In this document: positions 22,141-34,800 of the stretch, one piece after another
Numbering within the stretch: the first letter of the stretch is position 1
Layout of the letters: every line of letters starts with the position of its first letter
Assembly (NCBI GenBank): GCA_947561585.1
Contig: CANNZV010000921.1
Span: 1 to 64,000 of the forward strand
DNA: 64,000 nt
Source of the DNA: Caprella mutica
Taxonomy: Eukaryota; Arthropoda; Malacostraca; Amphipoda; Caprellidae
Direction of reading: 5' to 3'
Notes under the pieces: generated by a model
What the model saw: only the letters and a program-made list of their open reading frames with translations
Databases searched by the model: none
What the model was told of the DNA's origin: nothing
Program-made: the position numbers and the translations under genes

Positions 22141-22401
22141 AATAAATTAAAATTCATACCTATTTGACTACTTTTGTTATTGGGATACTTGGGGAAAGTG
22201 TTAAAAGCAACAATAAATATTACTTTTGGATAGGACAGTAGCTGTTTGGGACATTTAAGTTTTGATTTTGGTCATAGATCAGTGAATGCTCTAATCCAAA
22301 AATTCTGCTTTGTACCAAATAAATGTATTGAAATCTAATTTTAATTCTAATTATATACATCTCTCACTTAATTTGATGTCTGTTGTTTATCTGTCCCTCA
22401 G

Positions 22402-22889
22402 TTAAAGCCACACCATCACCACTCATGGAAGTAGATGATGAACAATTTACAGATGAGGGGGGAGGCATGGAAACAAACACTCCTCTCTCCAGCTCCTCAT
22501 CACCTCTCAATCAATACCCTGACCTATCCTCCAACACTCTGGACTCCAGGGAAGTGATTCTCCAGGAGCAACTGGAGGTCTATGTGGAGAATGGCAATGC
22601 TCCTTTCACACCTGAGAATCTACATCTCCAACAGCAGACCATGCTGGATTTTTTCCCGACAATATCCAACAGAGATTCCTCCCCCTCCAGTTCAGGTGAG
22701 GATGTCCTAGAAGGGAGTGGCAGTCCGTCTAGCAGTAGTGGCACCTTTGAGGAGCAGTACAGAAGGTTGAAGCCGTGTCAGAGGGCCATTCTCTTGATGT
22801 CCAGAGACAAGATGGAGGTGGCGGCCAGACTCAAACAGGAATGCATTGAACACAAGAAAAAGAGACCTCAAGATGTTGTGCTCTCACAG
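22402..22889 (+). CDS. UBR3: UBR3 exon a (N-terminal, Ser-rich)
   Basis: Acceptor CTGTCCCTCAG, donor CACAG/GTAATC, exit phase 0. Contains the candidate start ATG at 22,425 (MEVDDEQFTDEGGGMET), serine runs, and a basic helix ending KKKRPQDVVLSQ. The apparent longer frame from 22,383 starts at TTG inside the intron and is not real. If the upstream exon is coding in the matching frame, translation starts further 5'. Confidence 0.8.
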
Positions 22890-25800
22890 GTAATCTATTT
22901 CTTTGAGCAAATGAAAATATTAACAACATACCTCCATTGTGTCCATCCTATGATTTACAGCCATCACAGCATATTGCAAATAAACAATTAAATTATAGTG
23001 GTGCTTAGATTGTACTTTTTATTTTCATTTTTCTAGTTGCTAACTGCTAAAAGTTGAAATATTTTTTAAATTTTACCTTAGTTGATCCATAAAACAGACT
23101 TTTCTATAACCTATTTGTTGTTAATCTTTCATTTAACTTGTGTACAGACCCTGTGGTTCCTGCTTGAGAATCTACTGAATGTCAACAACCATCTAGAGGA
23201 TGAGACTACTCAGGAGTGGATAGAGCACCTCATAGCTGGTGGGGAGGAACCTGCTACTTTCCTGGAGAACTGTGAGTACTCACACATCTTGTAGTCACAT
23301 CTTATTGCTGTTATCTTGTTATTGAGAACTGACATCTTATTGCAAGTAGCTTGTTATTGAGTACTGACATCTTATTGCAAGTAGCTTGTTATTGAGTACT
23401 GACATCTTATTGCAAGTAGCTTGTTATTGAGTACTGACATCTTATTGCAAGTAGCTTGTTATTGAGTACTGACATCTTATTGCAAGTAGCTTGTTATTGA
23501 GAACTGACATCTTATTGCAAGTAGCTTGTTATTGAGTACTGACATCTTATTGCAAGTAGCTTGTTATTGAGTACTGACATCTTATTGCAAGTAGCTTGTT
23601 ATTGAGTACTGACATCTTATTGCAAGTAGCTTGTTATTGAGTACTGACATCTTATTGCAAGTAGCTTGTTATTGAGTACTGACATCTTATTGCAAGTAGC
23701 TTGTTATTGAGTACTGACATCTTATTGCAAGTAGCTTGTTATTGAGTACTGACATCTTATTGCTTGTAGCTTGTTATTGAGAACTGACATCTTATTGCAA
23801 GTAGCTTGTTATTGAGTACTGACATCTTATTGCAAGTAGCTTGTTATTGAGTACTGACATCTTATTGCTTGTAGCTTGTTATTGAGTACTGACATCTTAT
23901 TGCTTGTAGCTTGTTATTGAGTACTGACATCTTATTGCTTGTATCTTGTTATTGAGTACTGACATCTTATTGCTTGTATCTTGTTATTGAGTACTGACAT
24001 CTTATTGCTTGTAGCTTGTTATTGAGAACTGACATCTTATTGCAAGTAGCTTGTTATTGAGTACTGACATCTTATTGCAAGTAGCTTGTTATTGAGTATT
24101 GACATCTTATTGCAAGTAGCTTGTTATTGAGTACTGACATCTTATTGCAAGTAGCTTGTTATTGAGAACTGACATCTTATTGCAAGTAGCTTGTTATTGA
24201 GTACTGACATCTTATTGCTTGTAGCTTGTTATTGAGTACTGACATCTTATTGCTTGTAGCTTGTTATTGAGTACTGACATCTTATTGCTTGTATCTTGTT
24301 ATTGAGTACTGACATCTTATTGCTTGTATCTTGTTATTGAGTACTGACACCTTATTGCTTCTATCTTGTTATTGAGTACTGACATCTTATTGCTTGTAGC
24401 TTGTTATTGAGAACTGTCACATTATTGCTTGTAGCTTGTTACTTGTTTTTGTGGAAGTTTTCTTTTATTTTTCAATAATTTGTTTTTAAATTTATTGGTA
24501 ATTTCAATCCAGGAAATAGTAAATTGTTGTTTTAAGTTCAATAGACATAAATTTATCTATCTATTCACTTAAAAAAAACTGTTAACTTTCATTGCTTGAA
24601 TGTTTTCGCACCAGAGAAATGAGTTATGTAAATACATGCCATATTAGAGTAATTAGCTAGTCAATTAATTCTTCATAGAAAATAATATACATATAATGAC
24701 TGATGACTCCATATGTCATTTGTCTACTTCATCTAAGGTTTTACTATTACCTTTCCAAATTTACGGAAAGTAATATTTCACCCGGCATTTATTTATCATT
24801 CTGATTTGTTATGGTAGATAGTATAAATATATTTTTACCTACAAGTATCTAGTGGATATATTTACCTACAGGTATCTTGTGGATATATTTACCTACAGGT
24901 ATCTTGTGGATATATTTATCTACAGGTATCTTGTGGATATATTTACCTACAGGTATCTAGTGGATATATTTACCTACAGGTATCTTGTGGATATATTTAC
25001 CTACAGGTATCTTGTGGATATATTTACCTACAGGTATCTTGTGGATATATTTATCTTCAGGTATCTAGTGGATATATTTATCTACAGGTATCTAGTGGAT
25101 ATATTTATCTACAGGTATCTTGTGGATATATTTACCTACAGGTAGCTAGTGGATATATTTACCTACAGGTATCTAGTGGATATATTTACCTACAGGTATC
25201 TTGTGGATATATTTATCTACAGGTATCTTGTGGATATATTTATCTACAGGTATCTTGTGGATATATTTATCTACAGGTATCTTGTGGATATATTTATCTA
25301 CAGGTATCTAGTGGATATATTTATCTACAGGTATCTTGTGGATATATTTATCTACAGGTATCTAGTGGATATATTTACCTACAGGTATCTAGTGGATATA
25401 TTTACCTACAGGTATCTTGTGGATATATTTATCTACAGGTATCTTGTGGATATATTTATCTACATGTATCTAGTGGATATATTTACCTACAGGTATCTTG
25501 TGGATATATTTATCTACAGGTATCTTGTGGATATATTTACCTACAGGTATCTTGTGGATATCTTTTCTTACTAGTTATCTAGTAGATATCTTTACTTACT
25601 AGTTATCTAGTATATATCTTTACTTACTAGTTATCTAGTAGATATATTTTCTTGCTAGTTATCTAGTAGATATCTTTACTTACTAGTTATCTAGTAGATA
25701 TCTTTACTTACTAGTTATCTAGTAGATATCTTTACTTACTAGTTATCTAGCAGATATCTTTACTTACTAGTTATCTAGTAGATATCTTTACTTACTAGTT

Positions 25801-28800
25801 ATCTAGTAGATATCTTTACTTACTAGTTATCTAGTAGATATCTTTACTTACTAGTTATCTAGTAGATATCTTTACTTACTAGTTATCTAGTAGATATCTT
25901 TACTAACTAGTTATCTAGTAGATATCTTTACTAACTAGTTATCTAGTAGATATCTTTACTAACTAGTTATCTAGTAGATATCTTTACTAACAAGTTATCT
26001 AGTAGATATCTTTTCTTACTAGTTATCTAGTAGATATCTTTACTTACTAGTTATCTAGTAGATACATTTACTTACTAGTTATCTAGTAGATATCTTTTCT
26101 TACTAGTTATCTAGTAGATATCTTTACTAACTAGTTATCTAGTAGATATCTTTACTAACTAGTTATCTAGTAGATATCTTTACTAACTAGTTATCTAGTA
26201 GATATCTTTACTAACTAGTTATCTAGTAGATATCTTTACTAACAAGTTATCTAGTAGATATCTTTTCTTACTAGTTATCTAGTAGATATCTTTACTTACT
26301 AGTTATCTAGTAGATATCTTTTCTTACTAGTTATCTAGTAGATATATTTACTTACTAGTTATCTAGTAGATACATTTACTTACTAGTTATCTAGTATATA
26401 TCTTTTCTTGCTAGTTATCTAGTATATATCTTTACCTACTAGTTATCTAGTAGATATCTTTACTTACTAGTTATTTAGTATATATCTTCACTTACTAGTT
26501 ATCTAGTATATATCTTTACTAACTAGTTATCTAGTAGATATATTTTCTTGCTAGTTATCTAGTAGATATCTTTTCTTTCTAGTTATCTAGTAGATATCTT
26601 TACTTACTAGTTATCTAGTAGATATATTTTCTTGCTAGTTATCTAGTAGATATCTTTTCTTTCTAGTTATCTAGTAGATATCTTTACTTACTAGTTATCT
26701 AGTAGATATATTTTCTTGCTAGTTATCTAGTAGATATCTTTTCTTTCTAGTTATCTAGTAGATATCTTTACTAACTAGTTATCTAGTAGATATATTTTCT
26801 TGCTAGTTATCTAGTAGATATCTTTTCTTTCTAGTTATCTAGTAGATATCTTTACTTACTAGTTATCTAGTAGATATCTTTACTTACTAGTTATCTAAAC
26901 TGCGTCCGTCGCTTTATTGCAGATCACTATTTTGTGAATAATTTTAATAATATTAATCGTATAGTAGTGAAACTTTAGTCACTGGAAGATTGCTTCTATG
27001 TTAGTATCTTGCTGAAATATTTTTTGAATCCATGAGAAAATTGGGAAGTTATGAACGTTTATGTATTTTGAAGGTATTTTAACTGTCCATTGCTTTATTG
27101 CACCTCTGTGAAAAGGTCAAAAAATGGGCGATTAACTTCTACCGAGAGGGTAAAAATTGTGGCAGGTCCTGCAGAAGGGAGGAGTCTTCTATATTTAGCT
27201 TTATAACTTGGAAGGGTTAAGAGAACAATAGTTTCTTTTGTGGAAAATCCCGACACAAACCCAAGGAGAGATGAGGGTACGAGAAAAAGAATTTCCCCTC
27301 GAAATATAAGAAAAATACGCAGGCAGGTCATATGGCAGCTAAATGACAGTAGTGCCTCCATTTTTGACAAGGCTGTCATTGGTTATACGTCAAAACAGTC
27401 CTTAGGTAATGTCTCAAATGAAACGGTCAGAAATGCTCAACTGGGCTTAAGAAGAGAGAACAAGGCAATCAAGTCATGAGAGTCTCTCACTGGATGCCCA
27501 GCGATATGAGGAAAGAAGTTGTAACCCTTCAATCATGAGATTGTGCGAAGTAATGAAAGAAAATCATCTTTTGCCAACGAGATAATTGCAAACTATTAGG
27601 CCAAGGGAACAAGTACTCAACAAAAGAGACAATGTAGGATTGGATTGTTAGGTTTACACCCTCTGGTACTCGGAAAGGTCCAATTAACGTTTCACTAATG
27701 ATGCCCGCTTAAAACATAAAGCCACAGCCTCCTTGTTGACGACGAAACCAGTGTGGATAAACAGCTCCAGTAGAATCCAAACTTTAACCCATCCATCCAG
27801 ACAATCAAGGGTGGCTCTTTCCACATCTGTTAAAAGAACAAGTAGGAAGTTTGTTTTCATGTAATTCTGTGTACATCTAATGCCTTTTTCCTTTTGGGTC
27901 TTGTCCATAGGAGGCCTGGAAATGGGCTCCACGTTCCTTGTCGTCTCATTGAAGACACTGTTTTAACGAATAACCAATGACAGCCTTGTCAAAAATGGAG
28001 GCACTAGTGTTATTTGGCTGCCTTATAACCTGCCTGGGTAGTTTTCGCATATTTCAAGGGGAAAAAGCTTCTCCTCGTACCCTCATCTCTCTTTGGTTTG
28101 GTGTCGGGATCTTCCACAATAGAAACTATTGTTCTCTTATCCCTCCCAAGTTAATTAGCTAATTATAGAAGAGTCATCCCTTCTGCAGGACCTGCTACAA
28201 TTTTTACCCTCTCGGTAGAAGTTAATCGCCCATTTTTTGGCCTTTTCACAGAGCTGCAATAAAGCGATGGACAGTTAAAATGCCTTCAAAATACATAAAC
28301 ATTCATAACTTTCCAATTTTCTCATGGATTCAAAAAATATTTCAGCAAGATACTAACATAGAAGCAATCTTCCAGTGACTAAAGTTTCACTACTGTACGA
28401 TCAATATTATTAAAATTATTCACAAAATAGTGATCTGCAATAAAGCGATGGACGCAGTTTAGTAGATATCTTTACTTACTAGTTATCTAGTAGATATCTT
28501 TTCTTACTAGTTATCTAGTAGATATCTTTACTTACTAGTTATCTAGTAGATATCTTTACTAACTAGTTATCTAGTAGATATCTTTACTAACAAGTTATCT
28601 AGTAGATATCTTTTCTTACTAGTTATCTAGTAGATATCTTTACTTACTAGTTATCTAGTAGATACATTTACTCACTAGTTATCTAGTAGATATCTTTTCT
28701 TACTAGTTATCTAGTATATATCTTCACTTACTAGTTATCTAGTAGATATCTTTACTATCTAGTTATCTAGTATATATCTTTACTTACTAGTTATCTAGTA

Positions 28801-31800
28801 GATATATTTACTTACTAGTTATCTAGTAGATATATTTACTTACTAGTTATCTAGTAGATACATTTACTTACTAGTTATCTAGTATATATCTTTTCTTGCT
28901 AGTTATCTAGTATATATCTTTTCTTGCTAGTTATCTAGTATATATCTTTACCTACTAGTTATCTAGTAGATATCTTTACCTACTAGTTATCTAGTAGAAA
29001 TCTTTACCTACTAGGTACCTAGTAGATATCTCCAACAGCATCTATTTCTATCAGTTGCCTAGTAACTACTCATTATTTTTGTGTTTCTGCTGCCTCTACT
29101 TCATCACAGTGTATGACAATAGCTAATACCTACCTCTGTGTTAATTATTAATGTAGGTAATGGTATAATTAACTCTAGGAATAAGGTGGTAACAGGGAAT
29201 GACTGGGTAAATTAGCATTCATTCCTATATTTGGAAAGTAATAAAAAGATCACCTGTTGTATAATTAGGTGTTAGTGTTCTATTTTCTACTGCAATATAA
29301 CAAGTAGATATCTTACTTGTACTTGCTAATTAACCTACTTGTTGTAGCTACTATTCATGTCAGTTTGAAGTCAGAGTTAACAGTAGAGTTGGGTGGCTAG
29401 ACTTCAAATAAATATCAATTGCTGTCAAGTGTTCAAATCACCAACAGTATTAACTCCTACAATTGATTATTGTCGTACATTTTAATTATTATCACTTGTA
29501 ACTATTCTAACTAAAACCTATTAGGTTTAGTAATAGTGTGATGATAGTAACTGTGTATCACCTAGCACTAGGTGGCAACTCGGTACCACTCTAGCTCACT
29601 AGCTGGTAACTAGGTATCACCTAATACTAGGTGGTAGCTGTGTATCACCTAATACTAGGTGGTAGCTGTGTATCACCTAGCAGTAGGTGGTAACTAGGTA
29701 CCACTTTAGCTCACTAGGTGATAACTGTGTATCACCTTGCACTAGGTGGTAACTGTGTATCAACTAGCACTAGTTGGTAACTAGGTACCATTCTCGCTGA
29801 CTAAGTGGTAAATATGTACCAACTCTAGCTCACTAGGTGGTAACTAGGTACCACTCTAGCTCACTAGGTACCACTCTAGCTCACTAGGTACCACTCTAGC
29901 TCACTAGGTACCACTCTAGCTCACTAGGTACCACTCTAGCTCACTAGGTACCACTCTAGCTCAATAGGTGGTAACTAGGTATCAACTAATACTAGGTGGT
30001 AACTATGTATCACCTAATACTAGGTGGTAACTATGTATCACCTAGTACTAGGTGGGAACTATGTATCACCTAGTACTAGGTGGTAACTGTGTATCACCTA
30101 ATACTACGTGGTAACTGTGTATCACCTAGCACTAGGTGGTAACTGTGTATCACCTAGCACTAGGTGGTAACTGTGTATCACCTAATACTAGGTGGTAACT
30201 GTGTATCACCTAGCACTAGGTGGTAACTGTGTATCACCTAGCACTAGGTGGTAACTGTGTATCACCTAGTACTAGGTGGTAACTAGGTACCACTCTAGCT
30301 GACTAGGTGTGACTCTATCTTTCATCTTCATATCCTTTACCATCTGACTGGATTGCGGAAGAGCAGTCAACCCGTGTGTGTGTAGGTAGCAGTGTACGTA
30401 CACATGTATGCACTCACCTTTTCACACGCACACAGCCAAGGAAGTTCATCGACATGCTCTCTGCCGCACTGGATGGTAGGTTAAAGACCATTTTTCAGTG
30501 GGGTCTAGTGGTTAGCTTTGGTTATGGATTGCAGTGAGTAACAACTCTGACTGTAATGTTCTACCGATTGTCTCAGCAATAACAACTCCTTCACCATTGC
30601 CATCCGGTTGCTGAGGATAACCGTACTAAAGGTTAGGGTAACCGGCCTAGTGGTTAGGATAACCATCACAGATGTTAGGATAACCGTTACAGAGGTTAGG
30701 ATAACCGTTACGGAGGTGAGGATAACCATCACAGAGGTTAGGATAACCATCACAGAGGTTAGGATAACTGTCATAGAGGTTAGGATAACTGTCATAGAGG
30801 TTAGGATAACCGTCATAGAGGTTAGGATAACTGTCATAGAGGTTAGGATAACCGTCATAGAGGTTAGGATAACCGTCATAGAGGTTAGGATAACCGTCAC
30901 AGAGGTTAGGATAACCGTCATAGAGGTTAGGATAACCGTCATAGAGGTTAGGATAACCGTCATAGAGGTTAGGATAACCGTCATAGAGGTTAGGATATCC
31001 GGCCTAGTGGTTAGGATAACAGTCATAGTGGTTAGGATATCAGGCCTAGTGGTTAGAATAACCTGCCTAGTGGTTAGGATAACCGGCTTAGTGGTAAGGT
31101 TAACCGGCTTAGTGGTTAGGATAACCGGCCTAGTGGTTAGGATAACCGGCCTAGTGGTTAGGATAACCGGCCTAGTGGTTAGGATAACCGGCCTAGTGGT
31201 TAGGATAACCGGCCTAGTGGTTAGGATAACCGGCCTAGTGGTTAGGATAACCGGCCTAGTGGTTAGGATAACCGGCCTAGTGGTTAGGATAACCGGCCTA
31301 GTGGTTAGGATAACCGGCCTAGTGGTTAGGATGACTGGCTTAGTGGTTAGGATGACTGGCTTAGTGGTTAGGATGACCGGCCTAGTGGTTAGGATGACCG
31401 GCCTAGTGGTTAGGATGACCGGCCTAGTGGTTAGGATGACCGGCCTAGTGGTTAGGATGACCGGCCTAGTGGTTAGGATGACCGGCCTAGTGGTTAGGAT
31501 GACCGGCCTAGTGGTTAGGATGACCGGCCTAGTGGTTAGGATGACCGGCCTAGTGGTTAGGATGACTGGCCTAGTGGTTAGGATGACTGGCCTAGTGGTT
31601 AGGATGACCGGCCTAGTGGTTAGGATGACCGGCCTAGTGGTTAGGATGACCGGCCTAGTGGTTAGGATGACCGGCTTAGTGGTTAGGATGACCGGCCTAG
31701 TGGTTAGGATGACCGGCCTAGTGGTTAGGATGACTGGCCTAGTGGTTAGGATGACTGGCCTAGTGGTTAGGATGACTGGCCTAGTGGTTAGGATGACTGG

Positions 31801-34800
31801 CCTAGTGGTTAGGATGACTGGCCTAGTGGTTAGGATGACTGGCCTAGTGGTTAGGATGACCGGCCTAGTGGTTAAGATGACTGGCCTAGTGGTCAGAATG
31901 ACTGGCCTAGTGGTTAGGATAACCGGCCTAGTGGTTAGGATGACTGGCCTAGTGGTTAGGATGACCGGCCTAGTGGTTAGGATGACCGGCCTAGTGGTTA
32001 GGATGACCGGCCTAGTGGTTAGGATGACTGGCCTAGTGGTTAGGATGACCGGCTTAGTGGTTAGGATGACCGGCCTAGTGGTTAGGATGACCGGCCTAGT
32101 GGTTAGGATGACCGGCCTAGTAGTTAGCCTTGTCTACAGTTCAAGGCTCTGTCACATTTGTACTCATCATATATATCTTTTGCCTTTGAGTTATTTTAAT
32201 AATTTTCAATAGATGTAGCTATTGTCGTTCTATATCAGCAACTATGTCTTTAAATGTCTTCACAAATTGTATGGTTTATGTTCCTAAATGATGTTTCTCA
32301 CAGTAAATTGAACAGTTTGTCAAATTGCAAATTACGAACACTGAGAATGATATTGTTCATATTTCTCTTTACTTGGTTACAATGAAGTGACTTTGATTTA
32401 TTTATTTGATATAAAAAATGTAGCTGGAATTTTTCATTCATTTCTAATAATACAATTAAATATATGATTTTGTTAACAACATTACAATTCTAATAAATAA
32501 ATGAAACCATACATCGAAAATCATCAATTAATTGTTTTCATTTTCTTTCAACATCATTGTTGATGCAATAAACTAATTAGTATTCACGCAATACCATTCA
32601 AAATATTCATGTTTCAGCATTCCTTTCAATGTTTCAGTACATTACACCACATCATTCCATTCAATGTTTCAGTATATCATACCACAGCATTCCTTTCAAT
32701 GTTTCAGTATATCATACCACAGCATTCCTTTCAATGTTTCAGTATATCGTACCACAGCATTCCTTTCAATGTTTCAGTATATCATACCACAGCATTCCTT
32801 TCAATGTTTCAGTATATCATACCACAGCATTCCTTTCAATGTTTCAGTATATCATACCACAGCATTCCTTTCAATGTTTCAGTATATCATACCACAGCAT
32901 TCCTTTCAAAGTTTCAGTATATCATACCACAGCATTCCTTTCAATGTTTCAGTATATCATACCACAGCATTCCTTTCAATGTTTCAGTACATTACACCAC
33001 ATCATTCCTTTCAATGTTTCAGTATATCGTACCACAGCATTCCTTTCAATGTTTCAGTATATCGTACCACAGCATTCCTTTCAATGTTTCAGTATATCGT
33101 ACCACAGCATTCCTTTCAATGTTTCAGTATATCATACCACAGCATTCCTTTCAATTTTTCAGTATATCGTACCACAGCATTCCTTTCAATGTTTCAGTAT
33201 ATCATACCACAGCATTCCTTTCAATGTTTCAGTACATTACACCACATCATTCCTTTCAATGTTTCAGTATATCGTACCACAGCATTCCTTTCAATGTTTC
33301 AGTATATCGTACCACAGCATTCCTTTCAATGTTTCAGTATATCATACCACAGCATTCCTTTCAATGTTTCAGTATATCATACCACAGCATTCCTTTCAAT
33401 GTTTCAGTATATCATACCACAGCATTCCTTTCAATGTTTCAGTATATCATACCACAGCATTCCTTTCAAAGTTTCAGTATATCATACCACAGCATTCCTT
33501 TCAATGTTTCAGTATATCATACCACAGCATTCCTTTCAATGTTTCAGTACATTACACCACATCATTCCTTTCAATGTTTCAGTACATTACACCTCATCAT
33601 TCCTTTCAATGTTTCAGTATATCGTACCACAGCATTCCTTTCAATGTTTCAGTATATCATACCACAGCATTCCTTTCAATGTTTCAGTATATCATACCAC
33701 AGCATTCCTTTCAATGTTTCAGTATATCATACCACAGCATTCCTTTCAATGTTTCAGTATATCATACCACAGCATTCCTTTCAAAGTTTCAGTATATCAT
33801 ACCACAGCATTCCTTTCAATGTTTCAGTATATTATACCACAGCATTCCTTTCAATGTTTCAGTACATTACACCACATCATTCCTTTCAATGTTTCAGTAT
33901 ATCGTACCACAGCATTCCTTTCAATGTTTCAGTATATCGTACCACAGCATTCCTTTCAATGTTTCAGTATATCGTACCACAGCATTCCTTTCAATGTTTC
34001 AGTATATCATACCACAGCATTCCTTTCAATGTTTCAGTATATCATACCACAGCATTCCTTTCAAAGTTTTAGTATATCATACCACAGCATTCCTTTCAAT
34101 GTTTCAGTATATCATACCACAGCATTCCTTTCAATGTTTCAGTACATTACACCACATCATTCCTTTCAATGTTTCAGTATATCGTACCACAGCATTCCTT
34201 TCAATGTTTCAGTATATCATACCACAGCATTCCTTTCAATGTTTCAGTACATTACACCACATCATTCCTTTCAATGTTTCAGTATATCGTACCACAGCAT
34301 TCCTTTCAATGTTTCAGTATATCGTACCACAGCATTCCTTTCAATGTTTCAGTATATCATACCACAGCATTCCTTTCAATGTTTCAGTATATCGTACCAC
34401 AGCATTCCTTTCAATGTTTCAGTATATCGTACCACAGCATTCCTTTCAATGTTTCAGTATATCGTACCACAGCATTCCTCTCAATGTTTCAGTATATCGT
34501 ACCACAGCATTCCTTTCAATGTTTCAGTATATCGTACCACAGCATTCCTTTCAATGTTTCAGTATATCGTACCACAGCATTCCTTTCAATGTTTCAGTAT
34601 ATCGTACCACAGCATTCCTTTCAATGTTTCAGTATATCATACCACTGCATTCCTTTCAATGTTTCAGTATATCGTACCACAGCATTCCTTTCAATGTTTC
34701 AGTATATCGTACCACAGCATTCCTTTCAATGTTTCAGTATATCATACCACAGCATTCCATTCAATGTTTCAGTATATCATACCACAGCATTCCTTTCAAT

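Noticed and set aside
24852..25574. 97- and 141-codon frames with YLVDIF repeats
   Set aside because: Translation of the 27-bp minisatellite.
30627..32128. Insect telomere repeat (TTAGG) array
   Set aside because: Each 21-bp unit contains one TTAGG, but they are not in direct tandem as in telomeric DNA.
30505..32212. Reading frames of 173 and 534 codons on opposite strands
   Set aside because: They follow the 21-bp minisatellite; open because the period is a multiple of three.
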